Under the pieces are notes generated by a model that searched no databases, was not told the DNA's origin, and was given only the letters and a program-made list of their open reading frames with translations. From Hofstenia miamia (Eukaryota; Xenacoelomorpha; Acoela; Hofsteniidae), in contig CABFPE010000191.1 in the NCBI GenBank assembly GCA_900660155.1, positions 179,770 to 216,506 of the forward strand: 36,737 nucleotides of DNA, in the 5' to 3' direction. A program made the position numbers and the translations under genes. This document shows positions 22,766 to 34,808 of the stretch, piece by piece (the first letter of the stretch is position 1; every line of letters starts with the position of its first letter).

Positions 22766-23049
22766 GATTAATAATAAATGTTGTACAATTAAAACCACCA
22801 AATATAATATCTGATATCTATTTTACACTACTATTTTTATGGTCAGAAAAAGTGCCTTTCCATTTGCACTCTTCTACCTAAGTGAGGCTAACAAGAATGC
22901 CTATCTGTTTGCATTCCATTACATACCCCTTCTAGCTTGGCTTTTATTCAATGAGGTCCACTTTCTCTCCATGTACCAATGTGAGTGCTTCTGTACAAAC
23001 TTGTTCATCTGTTCATCTCTCCATTGTATGCATCCTTCTTTGTAATGTT

Positions 23050-23890
23050 ATTTAATTTCCTGAAGTCAATGCATATTTGATATTTCTTCCCTTATCTCAC
23101 AAAAACTTTGGGTGCTGTGTAGGGACTCTCACTTGGCCAGATGATTCCATTGCTTATCAACTCTTTTAGTATGTTGTTATACTCCTCCTGCATGTGATCT
23201 GGAACTCATTGCACTGCCAATCATATTGGTTCATTTGTGGCTGCTATTATTTTGTGGATTTCACCCACTGATTTGCCTATGCTAATCTCTCTGAAAGTGA
23301 ATATTTGTGCATGTTTTTTTCGTAAATCCCATAATGGATTAATCTGCTCACTTGATAGATGCACATACTCTTTTTGGTGTATCTCCTCCTCATCCGATTT
23401 TTATGCTACAACCATGTTCATCCATTTCATTATATTTCACCATTCTACTTTAATGTTTGTACAATTCATTATGGGGAGTGTTCCCATGCAATTTTTTATC
23501 ATGCATAAGCTTGCTGGTATCATCATATTTCTTATATTTAATCACTGTTGTGTATGTCTTTAGTCTTGATTGTGTGGTTTTTCCATTGGTTTGGTAGCAG
23601 GTGAACATCTTATTTAAGTTTGAGACTGACTGCTTTATCCTGTTTGATTTCTTTGAGCATTGATATTACCTCCTCTTGTATTTTAATGGTTTGATTTCTA
23701 AAATCAATTATGCATATGTGCTTCTCTATGAAGTCACTCCCCAAAATGAGTTCATAAGGTCAGGTATTTCTCTGTGTATCTACTACTGTTAGTGTGTGTA
23801 CAAAGATTGTGTTTGCAATTTTTAGATTCATGTTTCTTATGGTACACATGGTATCCATGTTAATTCCTGAGCCATTGATCAATCCATTGC
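23050..23890 (-). pseudogene. pol: Minus-strand protease/RT fragment of gypsy element E3
   Basis: On the minus strand the C-terminal protease segment reads PYELILGSDFIEKH (near 23760-23715). It is followed by an RT N-terminal part with EEYNNILKELI near 23190 and, after a stop, KYQICIDFRKLN near 23090, then KKDAY. These match in order the RT start of E1/E2 (for example SNLIESGII and CVDFRKLND), though at lower similarity, so E3 is a distinct gypsy lineage. The catalytic YMDD region, RNase H and integrase are absent; the minus-strand continuation 22770-23050 is not recognisable. Stops interrupt the frame. Confidence 0.8.
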
Positions 23891-25082
23891 TTCTCTCTGG
23901 CATCTCAGTTTGCTTGCCCACTCATCTCTTTTATAGTGGTGTTGTTCTCCAATGTAATGCTTAATGGCAATGCTTTGCCAATCAATGTTTCCAGAGAGTC
24001 TTCTGCATCTTCTTTAAGTTCAAATGCCCATCTCAGTTCATCAGGTAAGCCTTTACAAATATGCAAGAAAATAAATTTATTATATGAATTCTCCTTGGAA
24101 CTTAATTTTAGCATTTGCTCTATTTGTTGCATGTAGGACTATAGATTGTCAAATTTGTCACTTTTTAGTTTTTGCAAGGTTAGTTTGTATTGGCTTTAAA
24201 ACTCTCACCTCTGTAGTATGATTTGAAGTGTCCAATTAACCATTTTTAATTATTTTTTTAATGCATTACCCAGCATCAACTAACCTGGTACACTGCCCCA
24301 TTAAAGTATTGAGGTAATCTTGTGACTGCTGTCTTCTGAATAACATGTTGTTCCTACATATTCAATTCAATTATTGAGAGCCATTCATTAAAGTTAGGCT
24401 CAGAAGAATTTATTTATCCTGTAAACTTGGTCAGTTTCCAGGCAATAATAACTGTATCTGGGCCTACATTTACATGCCTCCTCCAACTATGGTTCTAGAT
24501 CCTCCCATATTGTTTGTTTGATGAGTTGGGTTTGTGGCTTCCCATCATTCTGCTTGTGTTGACTCTCTATTTTCTTCTTCCTGCAGCCATATTAATCTAA
24601 TTTTAGGAGTTTTTTCTCCTGAAGCAACATGTTGTTTTTGATCTGTAGTGTGTCTATTTTGTTGATCAGTGGCTTTTCTTTCACCTTCTGAGTGTTATAT
24701 CACTCTCTCAGTTTGTAGATTTTTTCATCTCTTGCTTCTATTTCACATTTATGCATTTCCCACATTTGTTGTATTTGTTTTTGAACAGCCTCATCATGTT
24801 CCATTAGTGTTGACTGCATCTTGAGTCTGATCTGTGATTTCATCAATTCTTGTTCACTCTTGAATTGAGCTTTCAGAAACAATGTTTCAACTCATAGTCT
24901 CTTTCAGTGTCTTGTAGTTCTGCTAAGTTTATGGAATCTACTGATACTGCTGGTGATGGTTGAGCTCTTGATGTGAATATAACCTTGTCTGGTGATTGGG
25001 TACTGATAGTGAGCATTTATTCTGTGGGTTCTGCATTGGTGGGTTTTGTGTTTTTGATTCCTAGTGTTCCTGGTGGTGGTGG
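23891..25082 (-). pseudogene. gag: Minus-strand gag fragment of E3 with coiled coil
   Basis: The N-terminal part (about 25018-24700) is rich in Gln, Glu and Lys and predicts a coiled coil (for example KMQSTLMEHDEAVQKQIQQM). A capsid-like part follows with NFNEWLSIIELNM near 24400-24370, comparable to the SFNKWLFLFKLSM position in E1 gag. A further segment at 24132-23905 includes GLPDELRWAFELKEDAEDS, like the gag end of E1. Stops and shifts separate the pieces. Its upstream side is cut by the LTR starting at 25083. Confidence 0.75.
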
Positions 25083-27767
25083 TGTAGCATAATCCATCAG
25101 ATAAGCTGCTGAAACCAAGATAGAATAAAGAAGAAGATGATTAAAAACCTAAGCAGCTTAAATGATGAATTGTGCTCATTAAAATTTGTAATATCAAAAT
25201 ACTAAATTATAAAAGCAAAGTGCTTGTCAATTAATTGATTTTGACAAAACAACTGAGGGTGAAATTGCTTCTTGTTATTTTTAGACAACTAGGCAGAACT
25301 GTCTAGTTAATTTAAATTTCAAATCAACAGTATAAATAGGATACAATGTTGGAACAAGTGTTGAAGTATATTCTTTGGATATCTTATTTTACTTTAATAT
25401 CTGGTTTCCTTAATTATTGACAATGTCAAGCTAAGCAGTTCATGTTGAGTAGTGGTCAGGATACCATGATGGGAACAATTCTAGGTTCTTCACCCCTGAT
25501 TCACAAAATGCACTTAAGTAAGGTGTACAACTAGGAGTTTTTGATTACCCATTTAGCTGACTACTGATTGTATTCAAACATGTATTCAATAATAAATTTA
25601 ATAAACAGCTAGTTAGCCAAACATAAGCTATTTATTAATTCTTTTTCTAGATCCCAATTGTTGGCTATAAAGTGACTGATAATGAAACTGTTTATTGTAT
25701 TAACTATCTTACATGTAGGTTAGGAAGCTGCTAATTATTTACTTAGTAATTTGAATGCTGTTTTTGTTAATGGGGAACTAATTATTTGTTTAGTAATGTA
25801 GAGTCACTCAAGGGCACCTATTTTGATTATTTTAGCTTTTTTGATTATCTGGCACTCTAATTTGTGTTACATCACGATGACATATTGATTTGTTGCTATC
25901 AATTTATCAATATTAATTTCTTTTATTTTTGAGTGCAGTATTTTGATCAATTTATTATTTGTCCCCTCAAAATTAGTCAGACATGTTATTGCTCTTTAAT
26001 TTTGTGAGGTAATTCATGTGGAACTTTGTAAACATGTACCAGGTAATAATTCAAGCAATTTTTATAAATACATGAGAGACTTGTAGTGAAGACACAAAAA
26101 AATTTATTCTCACTTCAACATCATTTGCTTTTTGAATTTTATTAACTTTGCTAACCCCTTTTAGATTTGTCATGGATTTTAACTTAATGATTTTTGCTAA
26201 AGATCCAGCAATGATTTGAGAGTTATTCCACTGTGTCTGGGGCAACAACTAGCTCCTTAACAGATGGCAGCCTAAATCATGGTCACTTTAAGTTACAACT
26301 ATGTGTATGTGTAGGGATTAACAACTTTTATTTTGATCATTTCATTTTCATACATACACTTAAATAACACACTGTAAATATAATTAGCCATTGGTGAACT
26401 TGAATGCATGGTAACTACATGCCTTTTGTTTTATTATTTACATGCTCAAAAGATAATAGAACACTGAGCTAAATTGTTTATTTGAGCTAGAAATTAATAC
26501 TTGAGACACACAATTAGCACCATGACAAGTAAGGGTGTCTTCCTGGATATTGCTTCAGCATGATGCAGTGTGAATTGGTTGCTGAAGGAAATATATTCTC
26601 AGTGGATAGTTTCTGTTTTTCTTTATTGTATTGGCAAACTACCAATGTTCCCTCTTTTGTTGGAATGCAGGTCACTCTCTACAATAGTAGCCTCTGCAAC
26701 CTTTGATTGAACCTTTGAGTTCTCAGTACTACTGGAGTAGCAAGAGCATTCTGTGATTCTACAGTAATTGGCAAACTTGTTAGTTAATTATTAACGAAGC
26801 AGCTTGTGCTGAGCCCAATGGTGAAGACTTATAATGGTCTAAATATAAAATCAAAACAAAACACTTTACAGAAGAGTTTAAGTCAAGTTGTGTTCATTCA
26901 TTAGTAAGCACTGTAATAGGGTAAGGCACACATAATTAACTTCATTGAGCTGAGTGTTGGAGACACTTTGAAGAACTGTTGCTGATAAAAAGAGCTGTGT
27001 TGAGCAGGTGCCCAACCATTTAGAATACTGCAGAACCACTTTTTTTATTTATATCTACATTATTTTAGATCCAAATAAATTACTATAATGTGACCAATAA
27101 TGTGACTGACCATGTCTTGATTATTACATGTAGGGTAGGAAGCTGCTAGATATTTAATTAATTAATTAAAGCCAATAAATTTTGGTAATGGCTAAATACA
27201 AGATTAATTAAGATGCTAGTAACAATTAAGGTTGCAAGTATATAGTACAATTTGCAAATTGAGACTAAGTTGAGTTGTGTCAAGTCTTGAGTAAGCACTG
27301 AGCTAGGATAGGGTACACATAAGTTATGTTGCTGAGCTGAGAAGTGGAACTCATTCAACTGGAATGCAGAAGAGTGCTTGTTATTGGAAATGGAGATTGG
27401 GCAAATGCCCAATCACCAACAACTGGAAATGATGCTGCAAAGCTTTGTCACCTAAATAGTGTTACTTATGCCATCTATTAATTACAGGTATTGGAATTAA
27501 TAATGTAGAAGTCAAGCAGTATAAGAGCAGTACATCCCTACCTGCTAATGTGTTGCTCTAATTATAACAGTATAATAGAGAAATCAGATGTCAAAGCTGG
27601 TAGAGGATGTTACAATTATTAATGCATCAATTAATTACAGTAAATGAAGACATATTAATAATGTGCTAAGCAGACAGAAACCATCAGATCCCTGATCACC
27701 AAATTTACATAAAATTAAAGAACAAGATTTTAGCAATTAGACATTGGGCCTGGTAGGTGATGCTACA
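25083..27767 (+). repeat. LTR of a second family (LTR-2 copy a), interrupted by a solo LTR
   Basis: It begins TGTAGCATAAT and ends GATGCTACA, the same inverted termini as 27775-28908, with which it shares long direct similarity (for example around 'gagggtgaaat.gcttct' and 'taggaagctgct'). It is split by the solo LTR at 25797-26763. Without that insert it is ~1.7 kb against 1.13 kb for the other copy, because a ~450-bp unit ('tagatccaa...' to '...gtaagcac...gggta.g.cacacat') is present twice, at about 25650 and 27068. Flanks are GTGG and GTGA, a possible imperfect 4-bp target duplication. It contains no gene. Confidence 0.78.
25797..26763 (+). repeat. Solo LTR of the E1/E2 family (967 bp) with GTAA target duplication
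   Basis: It starts TGTAGAGTCACTCAAG and ends GTGATTCTACA, the termini of the E1/E2 LTRs, and aligns with them over its length. The four bases before it (25793-25796) and after it (26764-26767) are both GTAA. Sequence on both sides belongs to the LTR-2 repeat, so the solo LTR is nested. It arose most simply by recombination between the two LTRs of a full element. Confidence 0.93.
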
Positions 27768-27774
27768 GTGATTG

Positions 27775-28908
27775 TGTAGCATAATTCACCAAATTAGCTG
27801 CTAAAGAGAAAAGTCACTCAAAGAAAGGAAAAAGAAAAACAAAAATGATTAGAAATTTATTTAGCAATTTAACTTGTTGTATTTTGCAACTAAGATTATC
27901 AAATACAAATGTAAAATATTAGTACTTTTTGAAAACACTAATTTGGCAAAATAAAGAGGGTGAAATCACTTCTCATTGTTTTTAGCCAACTTTGGCAGAT
28001 GAATAATTTAAAAATTTAAATTGACAGGTACTTTTTGAACTTTACTATAGATAAAGTGAAAACATTTTAGAAATTGATGAAGTAAATTCTTTGAAATTCT
28101 TATCTTTAGATTTTTCATGGTTTGATTAATTAAAGTGTAATGTCAAGCTAAACAATTTGTGTCAAGTAGTGTTCAGGATCCCATGACAGGAATGATTAAA
28201 GGTTCTGTGCCCCTGACCACAAAACCACACATAAGTTAAGTATATAAATAGGAGTTTTCTGATTACTTGTTTAGCTGACTGCCATTTCCTTTGTGCATGT
28301 AAGTTAATAAAAAATTTGATACAATGATAGTAATCCAAATGTATTATTTTATATTATTACTTTTTCTAGATCCAAGTTATTGACAATAAAGTGACTGATA
28401 ACAAGACAGTTTATGATATTACAATTATTATATGTAGGATAGGAAGCTGCTACTTGTTTAATTAATTATCTATAAGCCAATAGTTTTCAGTAATTGCCAT
28501 TCATACATTATTTAATTAAGCAGCTAGTAACAAGCCTGGTTGCAGTATACTAGTACACTTTACACAATGAGTTTAAGTTGAGTTGTGTCATGTTTTTAGT
28601 AAGCACCACATTAGACTAGGGTACACATTATTGAGCTGAGTGCTGGATAACTTCAATGGAAGCAGATCACTAGAATTGTTGCTGATTCAGGAGAACAGCA
28701 TCAGTCAGATGCCCAGTTGTTGAAGATGCTGTGAAGCTACTTCACCTATGTAGTGATGGTTAAATTGTCTGTTAATAATAGTTAATAGGAATGGTTAATG
28801 ATAAAGCAAAGCAGCAAGACACCATTGCATCCCTACCTGCTAGTTCACCACACAATCAACTATAGAGATTTGAATAAATGGATGCCAAGCCTCATAAGAG
28901 ATGCTACA
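27775..28908 (+). repeat. 5' LTR of element E4 (LTR-2 copy c, 1134 bp)
   Basis: It runs from TGTAGCATAATTC to GAGATGCTACA and is followed at once by a primer-like site and then a gag-like region, so it acts as a 5' LTR in plus orientation. Only 7 bp (GTGATTG) separate it from copy a. It has a single copy of the unit that copy a carries twice. Confidence 0.82.
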
Positions 28909-28926
28909 TGGCAACGGTGACAATTT
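28909..28926 (+). other. Likely primer-binding site of E4 (degenerate tRNA-Arg type)
   Basis: TGGCAACGGTGACAATTT starts at the first base after the LTR. It resembles the TGGCGACCGTGACA site (tRNA-Arg) of 412/mdg1-type gypsy elements but with two mismatches in the first 14 bases. Position is the stronger evidence; the tRNA identity is tentative. Confidence 0.55.
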
Positions 28927-29087
28927 ATAAGATCCTTTAACAAAATAACATCAAAGCAAATCAGTAACAGAACTTGGGTACCCAAGGCACTAACACTCTT
29001 AAACAAAGTGATGTAATAAAGGCAACTGGAAATAATGAAAAATTCATTAGTCAGCAGAAAACTAACCAATAATAATACTTAACAATA

Positions 29088-30035
29088 ATGCACACTAGTG
29101 ATCATAAAGAATCTGAACCAAAGAGGAAGACCACTACTGACAATGAAGAAGAAATATGACAAAAAAAGGAAGAAGAGGAAGTGCAAAGAAACATTCAGAG
29201 TGGTTGTAACCCCAAATGCATCACGATCAACACCACACTCAGATGGAACTGATCAGTCCCCTCAATGGAGTTACAGACTTTACACATGTCCCCAGAAATG
29301 AGCCCATGAGTGATTCTTGAAATTTTGAGAAAAAGCCATGAAACAGAGACAGTATTGAAAGAAGAAATACAACAGTTTACTGAGAAGTTCAAACAAATGG
29401 AACAACAAAGAGAACAGCAGCTAAGTGAAATCAAATCAGACATGAATGTGAAACTAGAAGCACAGAGAGAAATATTCCAACAGGAAGTAAAAGGATTAAT
29501 GCAACAATTGGCAGAATTAAACAAAAAGTTCTTAGAACAAAATGAGAGATGGGAAAAATGTATCAACAATTGGAAAGAGAAAACAAACAGCTGATAGAAG
29601 ACAATGACATACAGTAGTAGGAGCTTGAACAACTGATAGACAAGCTAAGACTAATTCAATTAAATGAAGAACAAAACCAAGGAACTATACAAACTCACAA
29701 GATAGAGTTCCAACAAGTTAGGGAAACAATTTACAAGTAACATCTGAGAGGGGAAACAGATACAGGAAAACCTATGAGGAGCAAGAAGAAAAGAACAAAA
29801 AAGACAAACAAAAAATTATAAATGAAATCACAAAAGGTGTGGCAATGCAGTTCCAGAGAAAGGAAAATTAAAAAGGCAAATTTAGCCAAAATTCAAAAGC
29901 TTGATCCTGACACAGAACAGGAATAATGAAACCATACCTTGCAAAGCAACACCTCTGAAATTCAATAGGAAAGTAGATGGATATAATCCTACATTCATGG
30001 AATGGCTGCAAATGTTCAAAATCATGATGGCAGCA
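29088..30035 (+). pseudogene. gag: Decayed gag of E4 with long coiled coil, 3' truncated
   Basis: The frame opens at the ATG at 29088 (MHTSDHKESEPKRK), is stopped by a TGA near 29157, and is open again at 29310-29594. That part is rich in Glu, Gln and Lys and predicts a long coiled coil (for example KFKQMEQQREQQLSEIKSD). A capsid-like segment near 29955-30030 reads KFNRKVDGYNPTFMEWLQMF, matching the KFTGKIDEISQSFNKWL position of E1 gag. Similarity stops near 30035 and no pol follows, so the element is truncated. The coiled-coil N-terminus relates it to E3 rather than to E1/E2. Confidence 0.75.
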
Positions 30036-30780
30036 AATGCATAGTCCTTGTTAGATTTATTTTTCTCCTTGCATATATTTTACATAAATTATCAATTTTT
30101 TTAGCTAAAACCATGAAAAATAATGACTACTTTGGATGGGCTGGATTTGAACCAGCAAACCCATGTCAGAAATTGACTGGTGTAATGCCAATTACAACCA
30201 TCCATATATCTAATTTACTTTAAAGCTATGCATTGATGCGTTATGTGAAAATTTTGTGTCTTAGAAATATATGCAAAGGTTTAACAAAGCTCATTAGTGT
30301 GTAAAAATGTTGAAAGTTCCCTCATGTTAACTAGAACAATGTGTTTTTATGTTTGAAATGCGAAATTATCTTTTTTTCATGTAGTTTATACAACCAATAA
30401 ATCAGATATATTCAAGCTACCATGTAAATAGATATAAATTTAATAATTACTAGGGAATGTAGATGTGCATCTGATCATTATATCTAGTAACACGTCAATA
30501 ATTTGCTAAAACAACAAAAACCTATTAGTATGCCAAACATTCATTACAAAAAGGAAAGTTCACAGAAAATTTTTAACAATGGAATTATATATTTAATGAA
30601 AAAACAGCAAAATTCTCGATTGAAACAAAAACATTGTTCAATTTTTACATGGATTGTGTGGTAATTTATTTGGCAACGTAAATCTTGTTATAATTTCAAT
30701 AACAAATATCATACTAATGCTGTTTAATTATGGAAATATGCTAGGATTTTATGGATAGATATATTCAAACAACAATCAAT
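30036..30780. other. AT-rich stretch without a recognised gene
   Basis: Apart from the tRNA-like sequence at 30133-30204 I see no gene or repeat with support here. Confidence 0.55.
30133..30204 (-). tRNA. tRNA-like sequence (pseudogene or SINE head)
   Basis: On the minus strand 72 nt fold partly as a tRNA. There is a perfect 7-bp acceptor (TGGATGG/CCATCCA), a 4-bp D stem (GTAA/TTAC) and a perfect 5-bp T stem around TTCAAAT (GCTGG/CCAGC) that includes a good B-box, GGTTCAAATCC. The anticodon arm is abnormal: the best pairing is GTCA/TGAC with a 5-nt loop plus a bulged outer stem, so no anticodon can be assigned. This suggests a tRNA pseudogene, a tRNA-derived SINE or an imported organellar-type tRNA rather than a working gene. 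Confidence 0.5.
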
Positions 30781-31382
30781 CATTAGACGAAATATTTGTT
30801 GCTGAAAAATCTTTATCCCAACAGATGGCACTCGAAAATGCTTAATATAGCCTATCTTAATACATTAGGAAATATTATTTTGTGAAATTTCTTCTAAAGT
30901 ATGCGACATTTTTAAAATAGTCGGTGATAATATTAAAGTACTCATTTACTTTGCTAGTTTTTTGTACAATTCATGGCAGCTTTTTGTCAAAAATCAACAA
31001 TTTTTGAGGTAAATTTGAATATTATGTGCTGTGGGAGCACATAACTCTCGGAATTTGATTGGCTGCTACATGAAAAATCAATTTCACGTTGTTTGGTTGT
31101 AATCCCTTTACCCATTTTCTGTACAATTGCCATTCAACTGAGAGCGACTGTTTCCTGAATTGTACAAAAAACTAGAAAAATAAATGAGTACTTTAATAGT
31201 TTTGTGGAATTTTAAGGACATTAACACTCTTATTCTCACCGACTATTTTAAAAATGTTGCATACTTTAGAAGAAATTGCACAAAATAATATTTCCTAATG
31301 TATTAAGTTAGGCTATATTAAGCATTTTCGAGCGTCATCTGTTGGGATAAATATTTTTCAGCAACAAATATTTTGTCTAATG
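30781..31382. mobile_element. 602-bp foldback / MITE-like element with ~200-bp inverted repeats
   Basis: The left arm 30781-30973 and right arm 31156-31382 are inverted copies, starting CATTAGAC and ending GTCTAATG. They share long nearly exact stretches such as TAATACATTAGGAAATATTA and TTTTAAAATAGTCGGTGA. The right arm has ~34 bp that the left lacks. The ~180-bp centre has no coding capacity. I could not find a clear target-site duplication. It looks like a non-autonomous DNA transposon. Confidence 0.85.
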
Positions 31383-34194
31383 GCATGCTATGAACGCGAC
31401 ATATACACTGGAAATCATGTTTTAATGGTACAAAATCAATATTGTAGAACCTCCATTTGTTGGATGCACACCCTTATTGGATAAATGTCCTTGATGCTGA
31501 GATATGCTGTAAAGCCAAGCACCACACAATTATTCATCATGAGAAACTAAATCCAATGTATACACCTGTGTCACAATATTATATCAATAGAATAAATGTA
31601 AATTTTGGTAGTGAGGAAAGCCAAATAATAGAATTCACCAGTACTGTTACACTATGTATCATGCTTGATGTTCACATGGAATGAAGAAATGACAGAAAAT
31701 CAAAAATATTACATTTGATGTTGCATTGTTTTGTAAATTCTATACATTTGTGTTTTTAATTAAATATATCTATCAATATTATTTTTCTGAGTTGCAAAAT
31801 GTAAAGCATTATTCAGTTTTTACACTGTGGGCAAGTTATTTTTACATTTCAATAGTGAATATTATATGATTAAGCAAATTTTTAGTTGGAAATTGATTGC
31901 TTTGCATGTTAAATATTACTAACATCAATAAAAATTTCTTAGAGAAAATTGATTTGCAAATGAAAACACTACATATATCATCAATGCAATGTGTAAAGAA
32001 ACTAAATTACAAATGAAAAAAAAATATTAGCAAAAACTGTAAAGGAGAATTTCTTCTTTCATATCATTAAAAACACCAACTCCTTCACAATGTGTAACAA
32101 CTAATTTGATGTTGGGAAAGAACACATATTGATATTATCAGTGATAAATTCATTATCTTTCAATGATTAAAGGCACCTGATACTTTTTAACAGTAATTTG
32201 ATTTTGCTCAAATGCTATAATTCAAATCTCTTAACAAAGAAATTAATTGCAAAAAATAAATTAACAAAATAATAACCTTGAAAAAATAAATTTACCAAAA
32301 AATTTATAGTAAATAATTTGTAAAATAGAATTAATTTTTAAAATAGTGGTGATGTTTAAAAATTTCATTGTTCTTTGTTCTAGTTTACACATCATAGTCA
32401 AAATGGTTTTGGTTTTTCATTAAAATCATTTTCACTTTAAAAGATTTGTTTATTGAATAATCATCTTGACATGCAAGAGATTGAAAGTGCTAATGGTTTT
32501 TGGAGCAGGAAATTCAAGTGAATTTTTCATTTTAACTGCATCTATATTTTTGTGTGTGAATAATACACTATTAACTAACTTTGTTTACCAATTTACAAAC
32601 ATTTACACATTTAGAATGCATCACGGAGTTTACAAATTTAACAATTGGAAATCATATCTCACGATGGAATAATCGTCATCACCTATGAATAACAAATGTG
32701 TCATTGTATTTGTGTATTAAAGTTACAAAAGTAGAAAACCCCAGTAATGTATACAGCAATGCAAAGTCATAAACAAAATATGGTGAGAAAACGTGTAAAA
32801 GTTGATAATACATGTAACATGCAGTTGGTTGTTTATCAATCATGACGCCTTGTTTGAAATCTAGCATCTTTTTTAGTTGTGTGAAATGCTTACCACAACA
32901 TTTACTATATAAAAGAACTATTCATTTGTTGGATGACAAAATATGCATTATTACAGTACGTCAATCAAGGGAAATTTTTTGCTGTCTCCCTCATCATATC
33001 CAAAGCATTCAACTGGTACAAACGCAATTTTCATAACATTGGCTTTACAGAAGGAAACCTTACAAACAAATAAATGATAACTTTTATCAAATCTCTTAAT
33101 TTGTAATATAGAAAGGAAACAGTATTTTGGGGCACAAGTAATTTTGGATGAGTGAATTAATGCAGCACTATTATGGATACATCATCTTACAATGTACTGA
33201 ATAATCCAGATAACAAGTTTGGGCATTGTGATTTCCCATGTCAACTACGAAAATAAATGGTGATACCTCTGTGAAAATTTGCTAAATGTGGTGAAGCTCT
33301 GCACAAAAACAGCTCATATACAATACATTTTGTTTCACATGTAATGCCTAAGCATTTTTTATTTTAGATATTGGTGAAAACGAACTTGCCTTTGTCATGT
33401 ATATCAGACATTTCAATTTTTTATTGATTTATCAATGGTATATTTCATAAGGTTTGGCTGATATTTCTATCTTCTTTTTGAAAATGTATGTCTATTTCAG
33501 GTGACTATAGTGTTAAGTTTAGCAAAATATTTCTTCCCTTTGTATTTGGATATCACCAGAAAACGAGTTTTGCGTCCTGAAAAATCACATGCAAGTCAGC
33601 AAAAGATGTAAGTCTCCAATGTGTACAGTCATCAAAAATCTGTATACACCAAAAGAAATGAGGAGAGAGAAGATTGCTATGTAAAACTAATGTAATGATT
33701 TTCAAATTGAACAGTGTACACTGTAAACAGTTGAAACGCTAGGAATTTTTATGTATAAATTACCCAGTAATTTTGAAAACGCATTGTAGCCTTTTACATG
33801 TAATGTTTCCAAATTAAGCATTGTACATAGAAGTGGTTAAGCAATTGAAACAGTGAAAATTTTTGCAATGTGTTTTTATAAAACACACAAGTGTAAGCCA
33901 TGCAAATAATGGGTGGTATAGCAACCAAATCATGTAATGTAATTCATCGCTATAGCAAACATGTGTTTATAAATCAGGCCTTGAAATGTCACAAGAATGA
34001 GTCTGTAATGACATTGGAATTCTGAATCATTGTAAATCGATTTAGTAATAACTCAGTCTGCTAGATGTCATTACAAACCCTTCCTCAATATTCACCACCT
34101 AACATGTGACATAACATCACGACCAATCAGAATCAAAATTGTGCGTTCTCCTTGCTGCGGCCATTACTACTGCTGTCTGCTATTATAATTAAGT
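31383..34194. other. AT-rich intergenic DNA, no recognised gene
   Basis: This is very AT-rich sequence with only short open frames. The frame at 31457-31684 (75 residues) has no recognised motif. An imperfect tandem similarity is visible between about 33690-33770 and 33800-33890. CCAAT-like motifs occur near 34111 (GACCAATCAGAA), but no transcription unit follows that I can support. Confidence 0.55.
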
Positions 34195-34718
34195 GGGCAA
34201 CCTAAAGACTTTCATATGTGTTATTGGTTGAAATATTTTTCTGAAGTTTAGATTATAATTTTTTTTAATTAGAAAAATTACACCTCCTCATTTTGTTTTA
34301 TTGTAATATAAAGTTTGATTTCTATCTGTTCTGCATAGTTTAAATTTATGATTATCAATTGACCAAAGAGAATTTTCATTATTATTTGCAAACCATGCTT
34401 CAGATACTCCAAGGGCAAAATTTGAGCCAAGTTCTTGTACGAATTTGTGTATTCATTATTTTTTAAAAGGTTTTGGAAGTTAATAACAATATATTTAGTC
34501 GAATGTATTTATTGTACTATATTAATGCGTTGCGTGTATTTGCCTACTTTCATTGGTCTGAAAGCACCAGGATTAGGTTCAATTGAGGCCATTATTAATA
34601 ATTTATTTAAAAAAGAAATTCTACGCCTGCCATTAATTTTGAGCTCTTTATTCAATAATGTTATATTAATTTTAAAATTAAGGGAAATAAGAAAAATTAA
34701 GAAAAATGACCAGGGCAA
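34195..34718 (-). pseudogene. LINE ORF2 N-terminus: 2A-like motif and endonuclease fragment
   Basis: The minus-strand frame from 34718 has a hydrophobic start, then LLIMASIEPNPGA at about 34585-34547, which resembles the 2A ribosome-skipping motif (D-[V/I]-E-x-N-P-G-P) placed in the same position in CR1-like LINE ORFs, but with D to S and final P to A. After a disrupted stretch, 34450-34201 reads FALGVSEAWFANN, then KLCRTDRNQ and GGVIFLIKKN, the pattern of an apurinic-type LINE endonuclease (SE-W, DR, GGV). A TGA sits just before GGV. The endonuclease is cut at the left end. It lies downstream of the SGNH ORF on the same strand, as expected for ORF1-ORF2 order. Confidence 0.78.
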
Positions 34719-34808
34719 CTATTATAGGTTATGGCCAAAAAAATAAAAATTCGCCAGAAACCAATTGTTAATATAATAATAAGAAAAATTACCGTCATTA
34801 AAATAATC

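Noticed and set aside
22839..23045. Plus-strand open frame of 68 residues
   Set aside because: It lies beside the minus-strand E3 RT fragment and has no recognisable motif; probably a chance frame.
23237..23563. Plus-strand 108-residue open frame rich in hydrophobic residues
   Set aside because: The opposite strand encodes recognisable gypsy RT/protease sequence; this is its shadow.
25083..27767. LTR-2 copy a as the 5' LTR of the minus-strand element E3
   Set aside because: Its internal sequence has the same orientation as copy c, which is a plus-strand 5' LTR, and no primer site follows it on the minus strand.
29195..29632. Minus-strand 145-residue open frame opposite the E4 gag
   Set aside because: The Leu/Ser/Phe-rich product is the expected antisense of the Glu/Lys/Gln-rich coiled coil on the plus strand.
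31457..31684. 75-residue open frame as a host exon
   Set aside because: An AG precedes it and it is moderately complex, but there is no recognised domain, no neighbouring exon and no other support.
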